Source: Piromyces finnis (Eukaryota > Neocallimastigomycota > Neocallimastigomycetes > Neocallimastigales > Neocallimastigaceae). From it: DNA of 64,000 nt. The position numbers and the translations under genes were made by a program. Location: the NCBI GenBank assembly GCA_002104945.1, contig MCFH01000006.1:186001-250000 (forward strand). The letters are read 5' to 3'. Below, one piece after another: positions 11,918 to 25,810 of this stretch. Within the stretch, counting starts at the first letter, position 1; every line of letters begins with the position of its first letter. Under the pieces are notes generated by a model that saw nothing but the letters and a program-made list of their open reading frames with translations, was not told where the DNA came from and did no database searches.

Positions 11918-14900
11918 ATGAATGAGTCAAATAACATTAATATTAATATGAATATAAATAATAATATGAACAATATGAATATTGACATGCACAATATAAA
12001 CAACATACCAAATAATAGTATAATTAATAATAATAATGGTGTAAATATAAATGTTCAATATGATATAAATAATATGTCCAATAATCAATTAAATTTCGTT
12101 GGAAACAATGGAATGAATAATAATATTAATAATGGTATACTTAATGGAAATAATTATTCAATGAATAATTATCAAAATGGTATAGCTAATGGAAATGTAA
12201 TACAAAATAATTATCCAAATAATATGATAAATAATAGTATGAATTTTCCAATGAATGGAAATTCATCAAATCCCATTGTTGAAGATCCAATGGATGCTGA
12301 AGTTAAAAAAATTTTAGAAATATCAGAAATATCAGAAAGATGCGAAAGAATTAAATCAATTCTATATAGAGAACTTAGTACATTTGAAGAAAATGAATTA
12401 CCAGATGCTTTTAGCATTCTCAAATTTATAATGAAATTTACAAAATTTCAAGATGAATTATTTGCAACAGACAATACTTTGAATATAATGAAAATACCTA
12501 CCAAATTTTTAAATATATATTATCCTGAATATTATGAAAAAATATTAATTAGTATTGTTAAAATAGGAATGGAATTTTTAAAAAGTAGAAATTTAGATCT
12601 TGACGGTCTTTATCGTCAAAAAAGTGAATATATTAGAATGATCATGAATATGGAAGAACATTTAAAATCACAGAAATATTTAGTAATACCAAATATTGTA
12701 ATGGCTTTAAATGTCACTGATGAAGAAAAAGCTGAAATTGAGAGTTTAGTAAAGGCTTTAAATGGTACATGATTTTTTTTTTATGATTTTTTTTTAAATA
12801 AAATTAATTTTTTCTAACGTATTTTATTTTAAATTTTTTATTTTTATTAATATTGTAATTATAATATTGAAATTTTATTATTTAATTTAAAAGCAACACT
12901 TACTCTTTCAAATAAAGAAGCAACTCATAAAATATATTCAACTTCTGTAAAAGCAGAACCTGAAAAAATGGATTATAGAGTTATTAATAAATTTAATGAT
13001 GATAACATTGTTATTCACTGTTTGAAATATCCAGATTCATATAATAAAATTGTTAAAAACTCCTCAGAATATGAGAACTGTAATTTCAATGAAAATAATG
13101 ATTATTTATGGAATGTATCAATAAACTGGCTTAGAAATTGCTATAGATTTAAAGATTGGGTAAGTGAACAAGATTTTGTTGTTGATAAACAGGAAATTAT
13201 TGATGAAAAAGAAAGAAGATTAAATAAATACCCAGAAACTGTTGAAGAAGCAAGAGATTATTTAATAAATAAATCAAAGAAAATTATTATTCCGGAATAT
13301 GCAAAATGGTTTTCATTTTTGAAAGTTCATGATAAAGAAAAAAAAGCTCTTCCAGAATTCTTTAGTAATAAAAACAGATCAAAAACAGAAGAAATATATA
13401 AAGAATATAGAAATTTTATTATAAACACCTATAGAATGAATCCATCAGAATACCTTACTGTTACATCATGTAGACGTTTTCTTGCCGGTGATATTAATTC
13501 AATTATGAGAATACATTCTTTCTTAGAACAATGGGGATTAATTAATTATCAAGTAAATATCAATTAATAAAAAGATTATATATTTTATATATAAGCGTTA
13601 AAATTTAATTTTTATGTATTAGTATTATTTATTATAAAATTTTAATATTTTATTAATTTTTTTTTTTAATTTTTTCTTTTGAATTTATTATATCATAATA
13701 TTAAAAAAATATATAAAAAATCAAATGAAACTAATTAGATTAATCCAGAGACACGTCCACACAAAATTGGACCTTCATTTACAGGCCATTTTAGAATTAC
13801 TGCTAATACACCAAAAGGCCTTGTTCCATTTTTCCCAAATATACCAGTATCTATTGCCACTTTAAATGAAAATAATGAACAAGGTCAAAAAATCAAAAAT
13901 AATATTAATAAGCAAGTCTTCTGTTCAGCTTGTAAAACAGAATGTTCCAGCAAAAGATATCATTGCTTAACTCAAAGAAGTATTAATTTATGTCCTAATT
14001 GTTATTCGGAAGGAATATTTCCTATAGATTTAACAAGTAGTAATTTTATTAAATTAGAAAATAACATTATCGATCAAGAAATAGATGATCGATGGACGGA
14101 TCAAGAGGTTTTATTATTATTAGAAGGTATTGAACTTTACGATGATGAATGGATGAAAATTGCTGAATATGTTGGAACTAAAACTCATCGTCAATGTATA
14201 TCTAAATTCCTTGAATTACCAATTGAAGATCCATTCCTTGAAAATAATGAACTTCAAGGTACAATCTTTTCATTTTATATTAATAATTAAGTTCATTTAA
14301 ATATATTATATTTTAATAATATTAAAAAATAATTTGATGTTATTAAACCTACATTAAATAATTAATATAATACTATTTGTTATTAACGTTTTTTTTTTAA
14401 ATAATAATAATTGAAAAAAAAAAAAAAAAAATAGATGCTCTTGGAAAATTAAATTCAGAAGCCTCAGTAAATGAATTAAAGTCAGCGTCATCAACAACAA
14501 ATATTGGTCCAATGAAATATTCAAGAATACCATTTAATCAAGCAGATAATCCTGTTCTTTCGGTAGTGACTTTCTTGGCATCAATAGCAGATTCAAAAGC
14601 AACTAAAGCAGCTGTTAAAGCAGCTATAGAAGAATTAGAAAAACCAAACGCTTTAAAGAAATATATTCAAAGTTATAAAGAATCTATATTAAAAAAGGAT
14701 GCATCATTAATTAAAAAAGAAGAAGATAATAATAAGCAAGAGAATAATTCATCAATACAACCAAGTAATTATATTTAAAATTTATTTAATTTTTTATTTT
14801 AAATATGAATTATATTATTATTATTATTATTATTATTTTATTCATTTATTTATATATTCTTTAATATTAATTAATTATTAGAAACAAAATTAAAATCATC

Positions 14901-15129
14901 AAAAGAAGAAAAGGAAACCCAAAAATTATTAAATAAATTAATTGAATTAAAATTGAAGAAATTTGAATTAAAATTCAAAAATTTTGAATTATTAGAAAAG
15001 AATGTTGAAAATGAAAAGAAAGAATTTGAAAGACAACATCAAAATCTTTATATTGATAAATTGGTATATAAAAGACATATACAACAACAAAACAGTGACA
15101 ATACCAATAAAAGGGCAAAGTTTTATTAA
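11918..15129 (+). CDS. SWI3: SWI/SNF-RSC core subunit with SWIRM, Zn finger and SANT (SWI3/RSC8/SMARCC type)
   Basis: Five exons, 11918-12764, 12894-13552, 13739-14258, 14435-14764, 14882-15129, give 867 residues. The family forms a homodimeric scaffold in SWI/SNF and RSC nucleosome remodellers. Visible parts: an Asn/Met-rich low-complexity N-terminus (to about 115); an alpha-rich segment; a SWIRM domain near 411-502, with [34 protein letters not shown] and the closing [11 protein letters not shown]; a short ZZ-like zinc finger near 563-600 (CSACKTEC...CPNCY); a SANT domain near 619-662 ([22 protein letters not shown]-spaced as in the family); a SWIRM-associated segment with [13 protein letters not shown]; and a charged C-terminal coiled coil (about 785-867), the family's dimerising leucine zipper. 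The order SWIRM-Zn-SANT-coil is diagnostic. Whether it belongs to SWI/SNF, RSC or both cannot be told. The start is the first ATG before the Asn-rich tract. Confidence 0.94.
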
Positions 15130-15367
15130 ATTGTTTTCATAACTTTAATAATTTAATTGAATAATATGTTAATCCTTTACTATTTTCTTCTTTTTTATAT
15201 TAATTTCATTCTCTAAAGTGAGTAAACTAAAACATTTTAGTTTATAATACTACAATAGTCGCAATTGTAATACATTTATTTTATTAATTATTTAAGCATT
15301 AATTTTCATATATAATTTTTTTTTTGTTTTAATCTTTTGTATTTTTATTTAATATATTCTTTTAATA

Positions 15368-15400
<33 letters not shown>

Positions 15401-15844
15401 ATTTTTTTTTTTTTTTATTTCTACATCATAACAATAAATAAATTTAAATTTCAAAATATAATATATACTATAAATTTTAATTTAATGGTGTATATATAAG
15501 AAAAATACGATGAAATAATAAGAATTTGGTTTATTCAACTACAAAAAATATTTAGTTATTATGAAAGAAACAAAAAGTGTCATAATGCATATTTATTCAT
15601 CAAACTCTTCCTTTTTGCGTTTTAAAAAGCATTAAAATTACAAATTACAAGATCTTGTTAACTTTTGTTAATATTCAATAATGATTGGTTGAAAATCTAA
15701 AATAATTTCAATTTTATATTTTGTTATACTATACATTTATATATTTCGATCAAGGTTACACAAAACCAACATTATAATTTTATTATAAAAATAATTTTAT
15801 TTTAAAGTACTTAAAGTTTAAAATAATAAAGAAAAATAATAAAA
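15130..15844. other. Spacer upstream of the ankyrin gene
   Basis: AT-rich with a short (ATT)n run near 15369-15400. No exon or RNA gene seen. Confidence 0.6.
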
Positions 15845-17262
15845 ATGAATGACGAAAGAGTTATGTCATTATTAGAAGCTGCTTCTTTGGGGTATGACAA
15901 ATATAATATTATATATTTATTATTGTCTTTTTCAATTCCTGATATTTTATAATATTAATTATTAAGAAATTTTAATAAATTATAAACTAATATAATATTA
16001 TATTTTCCATAATAAAGTAACTTAAAAGCAGTTAAATATTTTGTTAATGCTGGTGTTAATGTAAAATAAAATAAAATTTGAAAAAAAAAAAAAAATTATT
16101 GTGTAAATAATATAGAAAATAAAAGCTTATAGATTTTATTATTTCATTTATTTTTGAAAATAAACATTTTAATATAAAGGTTAATAAGCAACACAATATG
16201 AATGGAATGACAGCTTTACATTGGTATTTAATCTAATTATCAAATAAATAAATAAAATCATTCGTATATTATATATTTATGATATATTTACAATTAATTT
16301 TTAACAATTTTAACTTGACAAAATGTTTCATTATAAATAAATAAAGGGCTGTTACAAGAAATCACATTGCTGTTGCACAATATTTATTGAATAATGTAAG
16401 CTTAATAAGGGTTTATTAGGGATATAATTTTATTTTTTATTTTTTATAAATTAATATATTCTATATTTTATTTTTAATAATTATAGGGTGCTGATCCAAC
16501 AATAAAAAATACTAAAGGTGAACTTCCATCAGATTTATCAAAATCTGAAGAAATGTCAAAAATTTTAAATGGTAAAAAAATAATAGTAATTACTTTCTTT
16601 ATGCAAAAAAAAAAAAAAAAAAAAATATTGGAATTTCTTTCAATAAATTAATTCAACTATATAAAAATTACTATTTAAATAAATATATATTTAATTAAAT
16701 CTCTAGCTGAATTACCAAAAGAAATTAAAAAATTACCAATCAACTTTGAATTAAGTTATATAAAGAATCCCGATTTATTAAAGGTATGGTCATCACCAGA
16801 TGAATTACCAGAAGAAAAATCTTTTACTCAAATTGAACAAGAAAGAAAAGAAGCAGAATTAAGAAAAATGCAACAACAGCAACAACAACAAAATACTGTT
16901 ACAGATGATAACGAAAAAGAATTTTTAATATATAAAAATGAACAAGAAATGAATAATTTACTTGGATGTGTTTCAATAAATGATAATAGACCAATTGAAG
17001 ATTTGGTTTTAACAATTAAAGAAGTAAATATATATATATATTTATTGAAATAAAGCATTATAAAATCGTATTAAATCTTAAATACATATATTAATAATTA
17101 TGAATTATTTCTTATATTTCGTTTAATTAGGAAATTGATGATTCATCTGAACTTACAACAATTTATAAATGTAATGGCTCTTTAAAAATCCCTGTTAATA
17201 AGAAGCAATACAAATATGCAATCAAGAAAATATTTAAATCCACAAATGTTGTTATTATTTAA
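15845..17262 (+). CDS. Ankyrin-repeat protein, ANKRD40-like
   Basis: Seven small exons, 15845-15891, 16018-16060, 16180-16223, 16347-16395, 16487-16571, 16707-17023, 17131-17262, give 238 residues. Residues about 1-75 are ankyrin repeats: LLEAASLGNLKAVKYFVNAG, then MNGMTALHWAVTRNHIAVAQ and LLNNGADPTIKNTKGELP, with the G-TALHWA and LL-NGADP hallmarks. A linker with a Glu-rich helix and seven Gln in a row (about 172-178 region) follows. The C-terminus (LVLTIKE through PVNKKQYKYAIKKIFKS) has the strand-helix pattern seen at the end of animal ANKRD40 proteins. The arrangement of N-terminal ankyrins, the GE-P-L motif after the last repeat and a small C-terminal domain is why I name ANKRD40 rather than a generic ankyrin protein. 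Molecular role unknown. The exon cutting inside ankyrin repeats is consistent in phase at every junction. Confidence 0.85.
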
Positions 17263-17341
17263 ATTGAAAAAATAAAGTATATCGTATTAATAAATTATTA
17301 TCTATCTTAATTGTAAAATTGTTTAATATATAATTATAAAA

Positions 17342-17417
<76 letters not shown>

Positions 17418-19697
17418 AAATTATATATATTTAGCATAAACAGATGGAGAATTATAATATTTTTTTCATTATTATTATTATTATTATTATTATTGATACC
17501 TATAATAATCGCATATGTGTTATAAAGTTTCATTGATTGTATAAAGATATTTAATTTCTTTCTTTTTTTTTTTATTAAATTTATTTTTTTAATTTGTATT
17601 CAAAAAAACTTTTAAAAGGTCATAATTAATATATTATACATATTATTTATTCTATTAATAATATTACTATATAGTAATGCATTATTTACTTTGTATGTCT
17701 TTTATTTTATATTATAAACTAATTTATTATTAACATATATAATCAAAAACAAAAAACTAATTTGTTATATTTTTTTTAAAAATTAAAAATATACCTAAAT
17801 TCTTAAATAGAATAAAATGATAAAAAAATATATCTTTATTTTTAATAAAATGAGAGATTATAATTATAATAAAATTATATATAAATATAGAACCTAATTT
17901 TAAGCTTTTCTTACACCAAAGAGTTAATTTTTCTTAGTTTTTTTCTAAAAAAAAAAAAAGAAAGAATCTTTTTTTAAACACTAAATTTTATCATAAAGTT
18001 GAATAGGTTGATTAATGATAATGGTAGTAATTGTACTATATATTTTGTAGACGACACACAGAACTCACATTTTTAATGAATTAAAATTTATTCAATCATT
18101 GAATATATAATATGTATTAAATTGTGTCCTTTAAATATGATACAATGATATTTATATTTATTATTATTTCTTTATATTTAAATTAATATTAGAACATTTA
18201 TCATTTTATATATATATATATATATATATAAAATTTCATGGTAAACTGCTCTAACTGTATTGCAACATTGGTTTTTCATAAATTTTTAGATTTTTGAATC
18301 CATTTTCATTTATCTCATTTATATTTACTAAATATTTGAATAAAGTTTTTAAAGAAGCATTAAATTATGAGAATGATTTATATGCCATAACACAATGTAT
18401 TTAACATCTTTTTTTTTTTTTTTTTTTTTTTTAAAGTGATTAATGATTTATGACATTTTAATAATTTATTTATTAAAATTTTCTTTTCATTAGATATCTA
18501 AATTTTATTTTAGAAAGGTGGTTTTTAGTAATATATATTTCTAATATATTTTCTTTGAAAACCATTATCCTTTGTATAGCTGGTTTATTTTTATAAATAT
18601 TTAAATTACATTTAATTATATTATAATTACTCTTACTATTACTAAAAGAACCTTTCTTCTTTTTATTTTTCAAAAATTGCTATAAATTGTTGTCGATAAC
18701 ATAGAATTTTTTCTTTTTTTCTTTTTTTTATTATTTAGTATTATTTTTCACAAAAATGTAAATATAAAAATAAAATAATTTTTTTTTTTTTTTCAGTTTA
18801 TTTTTTCATCTTACAAAAATTTTTATTTTTTCATACACTATATAATTATATTGATAATTATTAGTAATAATAATATTATATAAATTATATAATAGTATAG
18901 AAGGAGGAATAAAAAGAGGGAGAAGAAAATAGGAAAAAATAATGTAAGAAAAAAGAAACAAGTATATATATCCATAAATATATATATTTATATTTATATC
19001 ATATGAGTTAAAAATATTTAATATTGAAAAAAAGTCTTAACTTTAAATATCAAATAATAAAAGTTTTATTAATGTAATATAATAATAACAATAATAGTAA
19101 AAATAGTAATAGAAATAATAATAAAAAATAAATAATAAAGGCATTTAATATTGCTATATTATGTATATGTATGTTAAACCTTTTTCATATATTTTTTATT
19201 TAAAAAAAAAAGAAAAAGAAATATGCTTTTATATTTTTAATATATCAAAATAGAAGATATTAATTGAATTTCAAATTTGAAATTACCCATAAATAATCTT
19301 TTTAAAAATAAATGAATTATATATATATATTCTAATATATTCTAATATTTAAATATGCATACTTTTATTGAAATTTAATTAGATAATAATAGTAATAGTT
19401 GTAAGAAATATATAAAATATAGCATTTCTAAAACAAATTTTAACAACTAAATCTGACATTTATTACTGAATTAGTTTCAATTCAACAACAATATAATAAT
19501 AGTAATGTCAACAATAATACTTTTTTTTTTTTATTTTAAATATTTTAGTTTCCCTAATAATTCTTTTCATTTTAATATAATATTTTACTTTATTTTTTTA
19601 TTTTTTTGAAATTTATAATAGATTTTAAATGAATATTAATTGTATGTTATTTTTATTTTTAAAATCAATTTTTGTGCAATAGACCAACAAACTCAAC
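17263..19697. other. 2.4-kb gene-poor region
   Basis: Between the ankyrin gene and the PHD gene, both on the plus strand. It has a tetranucleotide tract, several T/A runs and an (AT)n block near 18211-18230. A minus-strand open frame at 18473-18673 is Lys/Asn/Ile-rich with no domain and is not called. No RNA gene was recognised. Confidence 0.55.
17340..17418. repeat. (AAAT)n microsatellite
   Basis: About 19 units of the TAAA tetranucleotide, just downstream of the ankyrin gene. Confidence 0.95.
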
Positions 19698-22600
19698 ATG
19701 GTAAATAAAAGAACTTTGGATTCTGATAAACAAAAAAATAAAAAACAGAAAACTGATAATGGTATGTTGATTTTTTTTTTAATTATTATATGTAAGTTTT
19801 TGTAATTTAGTAGTATCTAATCTAATATTAAAATACTATTTATTATACATATAACATATATATAATAAAGAAACAAACATTCAAGAATCAGTAAGAATAT
19901 AATAAATTGATTAAAGTTGAAATTTTTTTAATGATAATAAATATTTAAATTTTTAATTATTAATTATAAAGGAAAAACCAAATAAAAGTGAAATAGAAGT
20001 TAAACCAAAAAGGTCTGCAAGATTAAGGAATAGAAGTAAAACTAATAGTGTTAGTAGCGTAGAGAATAATTTGAACAATACTGATAATATTATAAATAAT
20101 AGTGTGAGTACTGGGGATAAGTCTATATCTTCAGGAGTAAATAACGAATCAAAAACATTAAATAATACAGAGGAAGAAAAATTGAATAGTAAAATTAGTA
20201 GTCCAAATGTTGGAACACGTGCGAAGAATATAAGAAAAACTAAAAAAGTAGATAATGAAATGTCTTCTTCTGCTCCATCAACCCCAACAGGTAGAAGTAG
20301 AAAATCTTCTGTGAAAACAGAAGATGTATCAGAGCAATCATTAATAAAGTCACCAAAAGCAAAACCAAAAACAAAACGTACTAGAGGAAGAAGATCAACA
20401 AAAAGTGAGGAATATATTGTAGAAGAACCAGAATCAGATGGTGGATCTGTTACTACTATTGATCCAGTGGAGAAAGAAATTAAGAGAAAATCACAATCAA
20501 TTGTAGTAGAGATTGAACAACATAAAGAATTGAATTTAATGAAATCTTCTTCTAATTTACTAACATCATCAGAAGTATCAAAACAAGACACTGAAACCTC
20601 AAATATTTTATCTAATCAAACGATTTCATCTATAGATGTAAATGATACAGATAATAATGAAAATATCAATCAACAATTGATAAATCAAGAACCTGTAAAG
20701 AAAGAAAATATTGAAATAAATTCTGGAGAAACTCCAAAACAATTTACTATTGATATAAAACCAAATGTAGAGGCAAATGAATTACTATCTAAATCTAATG
20801 AAAATAGTACGAATGATAAAAATAATAACAACGTTATATCATCGACAACAAATAATTCAACGAATAGTACAACAAAAAATACAGCATCATCTAATCATTA
20901 TAATTCAAGACTCCATAGTAAAAGAAAGAAGAAAATTACTTTGAAAAAATCAGATCTTTCAGGAAGAAGTATTCATATACCGGCAGGATTAGTAAATCCA
21001 TTTAAAGAAAAATCACATCATCAAAAAGTTGATGAAAGTATTAAAGAAGATATGTTAATTATTAGAGAATGCATTCAACAGAAATCAGAAACAACAAATA
21101 AAGAAGCACCAGAAAAACAAGATATTGGGTAATTTTTTTTTTCATTTTTATTTTGTTTAATAACAATATTGCTAATTTTTTTTTAACATATTTTAATTTT
21201 TTAATTTATGATACTAAATAATTAATTAAAGAACAAAAAAGTAAGTTTTTATTTCTTTCACAATCCATTATTATTATTATAATCAATAATTTTTTATTAA
21301 TTTAATCGTTAATATATTTATATATATTGTCTTTATTATTTTTTAAATTTTATTTAATTATTATTAATACTTGCTTTAGGAATCCACATGGAACTCGTAG
21401 AAGTTTGAGAAGAACATCTTTAGCAAATTCAAATCAATCTCATGGCACAAATGTTAATAGTGTTACTTCACCTAAGGCACGATATTCATCAGAACAACTA
21501 ACAAAATTAAATTCATATAATCAAGGTGTTCTTCCATTTTATGCATTAGATGATGTGTCAAAGGTATTTTTCATACACACACTTTTTTTTTTTTTTCATT
21601 TAATTATAAAATTATAAGCATTATTTGTATTTATTTTATTCATGTTAAATAATAATCTAATTCTAAAATTTAATATAAAAAGACTGAAGTAAATGATGAT
21701 TATTGTTCAACATGCCACCAATCTACAGGATGCTTTTTATGTTGTGATTCCTGTCCAAAAAGTTTTCATTTTGATTGTGTAAATCCTCCATTAGATAAGT
21801 CTAATATACCAGAAGGCATATGGGAATGTAAAGAATGTCGTGCTAAGAAAGATCCAGACTTATTAAAAAATGATTCAAATGAAAAGGATTATTGGAAGGT
21901 ATTATTAAAAAATTTAGATAGACATAATCCAAGAAACTTCGAATTACCAGATTGGCTGGTTAATGAATATGAAAATATAATTAAAAATCCAGTTACTGGT
22001 GATTATTTGGATGTTTCACAATGGAAGTCTGTTAGAATAAGTAGAAATGGTACAATATCACATTCATCACAAAATGACAATTCTCTAAAAACTATACCTA
22101 TTTGCTATAAATGTGGTGAAGGAATTTCAAAAGTACGAAAAAACATATTTATAATAATATTATATTTTTAATTTCTATTTAATTTTTTATTAATGAAAGT
22201 ATAATATATATATATATAAATATTTATAAAAAGGATCATTTAGTTCAATGCGATTATTGTGACCTTTCATGGCATTTAGATTGTTTAGACCCACCATTAT
22301 CTAGTAACCCAAATACTAATGTTATTTTAATAGGCAACGCCAATAGTAATGGCATTATCACAAAACATAATAATAATTCTAGCAATCATGATAATAATTC
22401 AGAACATATTCATTCAAAAGAAAATGTAGTAATAGAAAATCATAGAATTTATGGAATGAAAAGAAAATGGATGTGTCCATGCCATGCTGACTGGGAAATG
22501 CCTAAAAAAAGACACAAAAAATCTGTTATTGAAGTAGATATTGAAAATTTAAGTGAAGCAGATTTTGAAAAAATCGATGAATTTGAAGCAGAAAGAGTTG

Positions 22601-23925
22601 GTAGTGATGATGAATTAAGCAATAATTCACATGCTAAATCTAATAATATAAATAATTCAAATGATATATCTACGAATAATATCAACAATTCTACTATAGA
22701 TATTAAAAAAGAAAGTAATGATAAAGTAATTGATTTATGTGATGATGTAGATATTAAAAAAGAAGATTCAGAAGAACCAGTAATTAATCATTATAGTGAT
22801 AATACTAAGGAAATAAAAAGAGGAATCAGTAAATCTTATGTTGAATTAGGTAATTAGTTTAAGAATTAATATTTCATTTTACAATTAATATTGATACTTA
22901 TTATAATAAATTAATATAAAATTAAATGATAATGCATAATAAAGATAAAACAAACTTTAATCCAGTTGCAGTTCAAAATGAATTCATAGAGCATGTTCAA
23001 AAGTAACTATAAATTTATAATTTTAAATATATTAAGTATATTATATTAATAAACTTCATTTATTTTTAATATTCATTAATTATTAATTTAAACTAATAGC
23101 TTAAAAAGTTCATTAAGATCATATAATAAGAAAGTTATGGAATTACCGGATCAACCAATAGTGTATCATTCTAATATTCATAATTTATATTCTAATAATG
23201 AAAGTGATAAGGAGTTAATTCCAAATATTCCAGAACAAGATATTGAAGATGTAAGTTTAATTTGAGTAAAAAAAAAAAAAAAAGAAATTATAATTTAAAA
23301 AATAATTTATTAAAACAATTATATCAATGTTTTCTTTTTAATTTTTTATATAGTGGCTGTCTACAGTATCGTCATTACAACAAGATATAGCTAAAGAATT
23401 AAATTATAGAAAGTCCTTTAAAAAGTTTTGGGATAATATTCGTATTGAAAGACTACCTGACCCACCATATGATGCTTGCACTAAAAATAAACAATATGAA
23501 AAGGATCAAATTAATAAATTAGAAATTTTATGTAAAACAGCATTAGTTAGTATCCTATAAATATTAAGAAATATAAGAATCAAACTATTAGCTATTTAAT
23601 ACTAGATTCTAACTTTTTATTATTATAATATATAATTTAATAATTTTTATTTAATTAATAGGATGCTCCATATAATCAATATGTAAATTCTAATAATATT
23701 ACACAATTATTAGATTCAAAGATTTTATTCAATGATGATAAAACGATAAAAGAAAGAATTATGAATGAGACAGATGAAATAACTGAAGAACAAAGTAATA
23801 ATAAAGCAGACAAAGATTCATCTTCTGAAATTATATCAAAAGATGATCCATTATTTAAGCAATTTTTAACATGGAGAAAACTTTGTAAAACTATTTTAAA
23901 TCCATCGTCTATCAATAATATATAA
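19698..23925 (+). CDS. RCO1: Double PHD-finger protein, RCO1/PHF12-like (Rpd3S subunit)
   Basis: Eleven exons, 19698-19761, 19871-19890, 19972-21128, 21232-21240 (9-base microexon, optional), 21380-21563, 21683-22132, 22234-22849, 22945-23002, 23100-23250, 23354-23545, 23662-23925, give 1054 residues. The long N-terminus is basic and Ser/Asn-rich, with AT-hook-like KTKRTRGRRS. PHD finger 1 (about 485-530) reads YCSTCHQSTGCFLCCDSCPK with the His-x-x-Cys FHFDC and the closing WECKEC. PHD finger 2 begins ICYKCGEG near 616, continues after an intron with VQCDYCDLSWHLDCLDPPL, and closes at WMCPCHADW after an Asn-rich insertion. Two PHD fingers flanking a conserved connecting domain are typical of Rco1 and animal PHF12, which direct the Rpd3S/Sin3 deacetylase to transcribed chromatin. 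The C-terminal part has no known domain. RCO1 is the preferred match; another double-PHD protein is possible. Confidence 0.85.
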
Positions 23926-24668
23926 TTTTCAAAAATATTTATTCTTAATATCACTTTTTTTTTTTTTTATTTCTAAATAATTTAAAATTATAAAATTATT
24001 TTTGTTGTGCAACGCAACATCATATTAATAGATATTAATTGTTGGGTTTTTCTTTCTTTCTTTTTTTTTTTTTTTTTTTCCTATTTCTCTTTTGTTATAT
24101 ACATATTGGCATTCATTTTTCATTTTTCTATTTATATTATTTAACAACACTTTCATTTTTTGTTCTTAATTAATAATTTAATTTTCTGTTTATCTTTTTT
24201 TTTTTTTTTAAATTTTTATAAATGCCAATAAAAAAATGAAAGATTATTATAGTAGTAATAAAAAAATATATATATATATTAATAAAAAGATAATAATATT
24301 AAATAAATACTTAATATATAATATTATAGTAAAGTGTTAACAAAACGTAATGAATTATAAAATTTTATAGATATGGATATATGAATAAAAATAATTTGTT
24401 TTTATTTTTGGTTTTATTAATAAATTAAATTAATAAATATAAATTCATAAAATAATTTTTTTCTATTTCTATTTCTATAAGGTATATAAAATTATTTTAT
24501 ATTTATGTTACATAATTTATACGTTGTTGGACATAGTGATGATCAACGACTGATAAATCAACGATACTATCATTTCATATAATGATTTAACATGATATAT
24601 AATATACTGTTAATACTTATATTTTTTTTTTTTTTCATTTTATTTTATTTTTTTTATTACTTTGATAT
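23926..24668. other. Convergent 3' region, PHD gene / MED18
   Basis: The two flanking genes converge here. It holds long T runs (for example 24060-24079), A/T tracts and no exon; presumably both 3' untranslated regions. Confidence 0.6.
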
Positions 24669-25810
24669 TTACCCTTTTAAATATGATGCAAATGTATTTA
24701 ATTCATCAGTAACAATTTTTACATTATCTTTAGTATAAGTTGAATATGCTTCAACAAGCCAAATTGATTTTGTATGTTTTAAATGTTTTGCGGAAGATAA
24801 ATCATATTGCTTCTTTATCTTTTATTATTACGATATTAATTTAGAAATGATACAATAAATTTATTAGCTGTGAATGTTTTATTATCAAATTATATATTAT
24901 TATCATTAAATTTTTGTTAATATTTATATAAAAAATAAAATATATAGAAAAAAAAACCCCTACTTGATATGTTTGGACTACTTTTATTCTTATATTTTTA
25001 CAACCGAAAATAAAACCTCTTTGTACATATTCAAAATGAAATCTTTTTTATATTGCAAAATATTGATTTTTTTTTTTATTATAATTATTAGTACTGAGAA
25101 ATGTATAATAATACTAATACTAATACTACTACTACTACTACTACTAATAATAATAATAATGTATTTACTTGTATCCTAATAATTTTAAAAATTCAAATAT
25201 ATTTCCATTTGTTTTTATTTTTCGTATTGGTTTAACAATGCAGCTTGTTATTCTTGAATCAGGATTTCCAATTAAATTGATTGTCCTGTATTTATGTATA
25301 AAATTTTTAAGATTTAATTCAAATTAAATATGATTATACTTTTGTTATTAACTTTATTATATTTTGTTTACCAGTCATTATCCAAAACAGAATTTGATTT
25401 ATAATTGTAATTTTCATCTAGTAAATTACAATTAATTTTTATTATAACATCATTATTTCTTTCTGGGCCAATTGGTGTTTCAACTAATTCATTTTTTTTT
25501 TTTTAAAAAAATATTAAAAATGAATAAGAAATTTATTTTAAATTATATATCCTTTTTTTTTTAATTACTGATATCTAAAATCCATACCTGAGGGTATAAA
25601 AGAAATAACGTGTTCAGCATAGTTTTGTTTTCCGTTATAACCATTAATATTTTCTGATAAACCTAGTAATCTGTCAAATAATTTCGGAAGCTGTGATGAT
25701 TTTATATAACCATATAACGATGCTTTTAAGATTTCTGAATCGTTGACATTTTTATTAAACTTTAAATTATGACCTATTTTTAAATTAGAATCATTGGATG
25801 GGTTTAACAT
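24669..25810 (-). CDS. MED18: Mediator complex subunit 18
   Basis: Five short exons on the minus strand, 25810-25588, 25483-25372, 25285-25169, 25042-24964, 24818-24669, join in phase to 226 residues, a normal MED18 length. MED18 sits in the Mediator head module with MED20 and MED8 and links activators to RNA polymerase II. Matching features are the N-terminal LYGYI beta-strand followed by helix KLFDRLLGLSENI; a central strand block ending in CIVKPIRKIKTNGNIFEFLK with LLGY, which is the family's R-P-x(n)-G-N-x-x-E-F-x-x-x-x-G-Y signature; the FEYVQRGFIFG and IRIKVVQTY strands; and the C-terminal WLVEAYSTYTKDNVK then a helix ending ASYLKG. The exon phases (1,2,2,0) and the domain order make the model convincing despite low sequence identity. 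It converges with the PHD gene and diverges from the PP2A scaffold gene. Confidence 0.88.

Noticed and set aside
18473-18673. 66-codon minus-strand Lys/Asn/Ile-rich frame
   Set aside because: Composition matches background AT-rich DNA; no motif and no splice partner.
19953-20591. 212-codon minus-strand frame
   Set aside because: It is antisense to the large coding exon of the RCO1-like gene and shows no domain.
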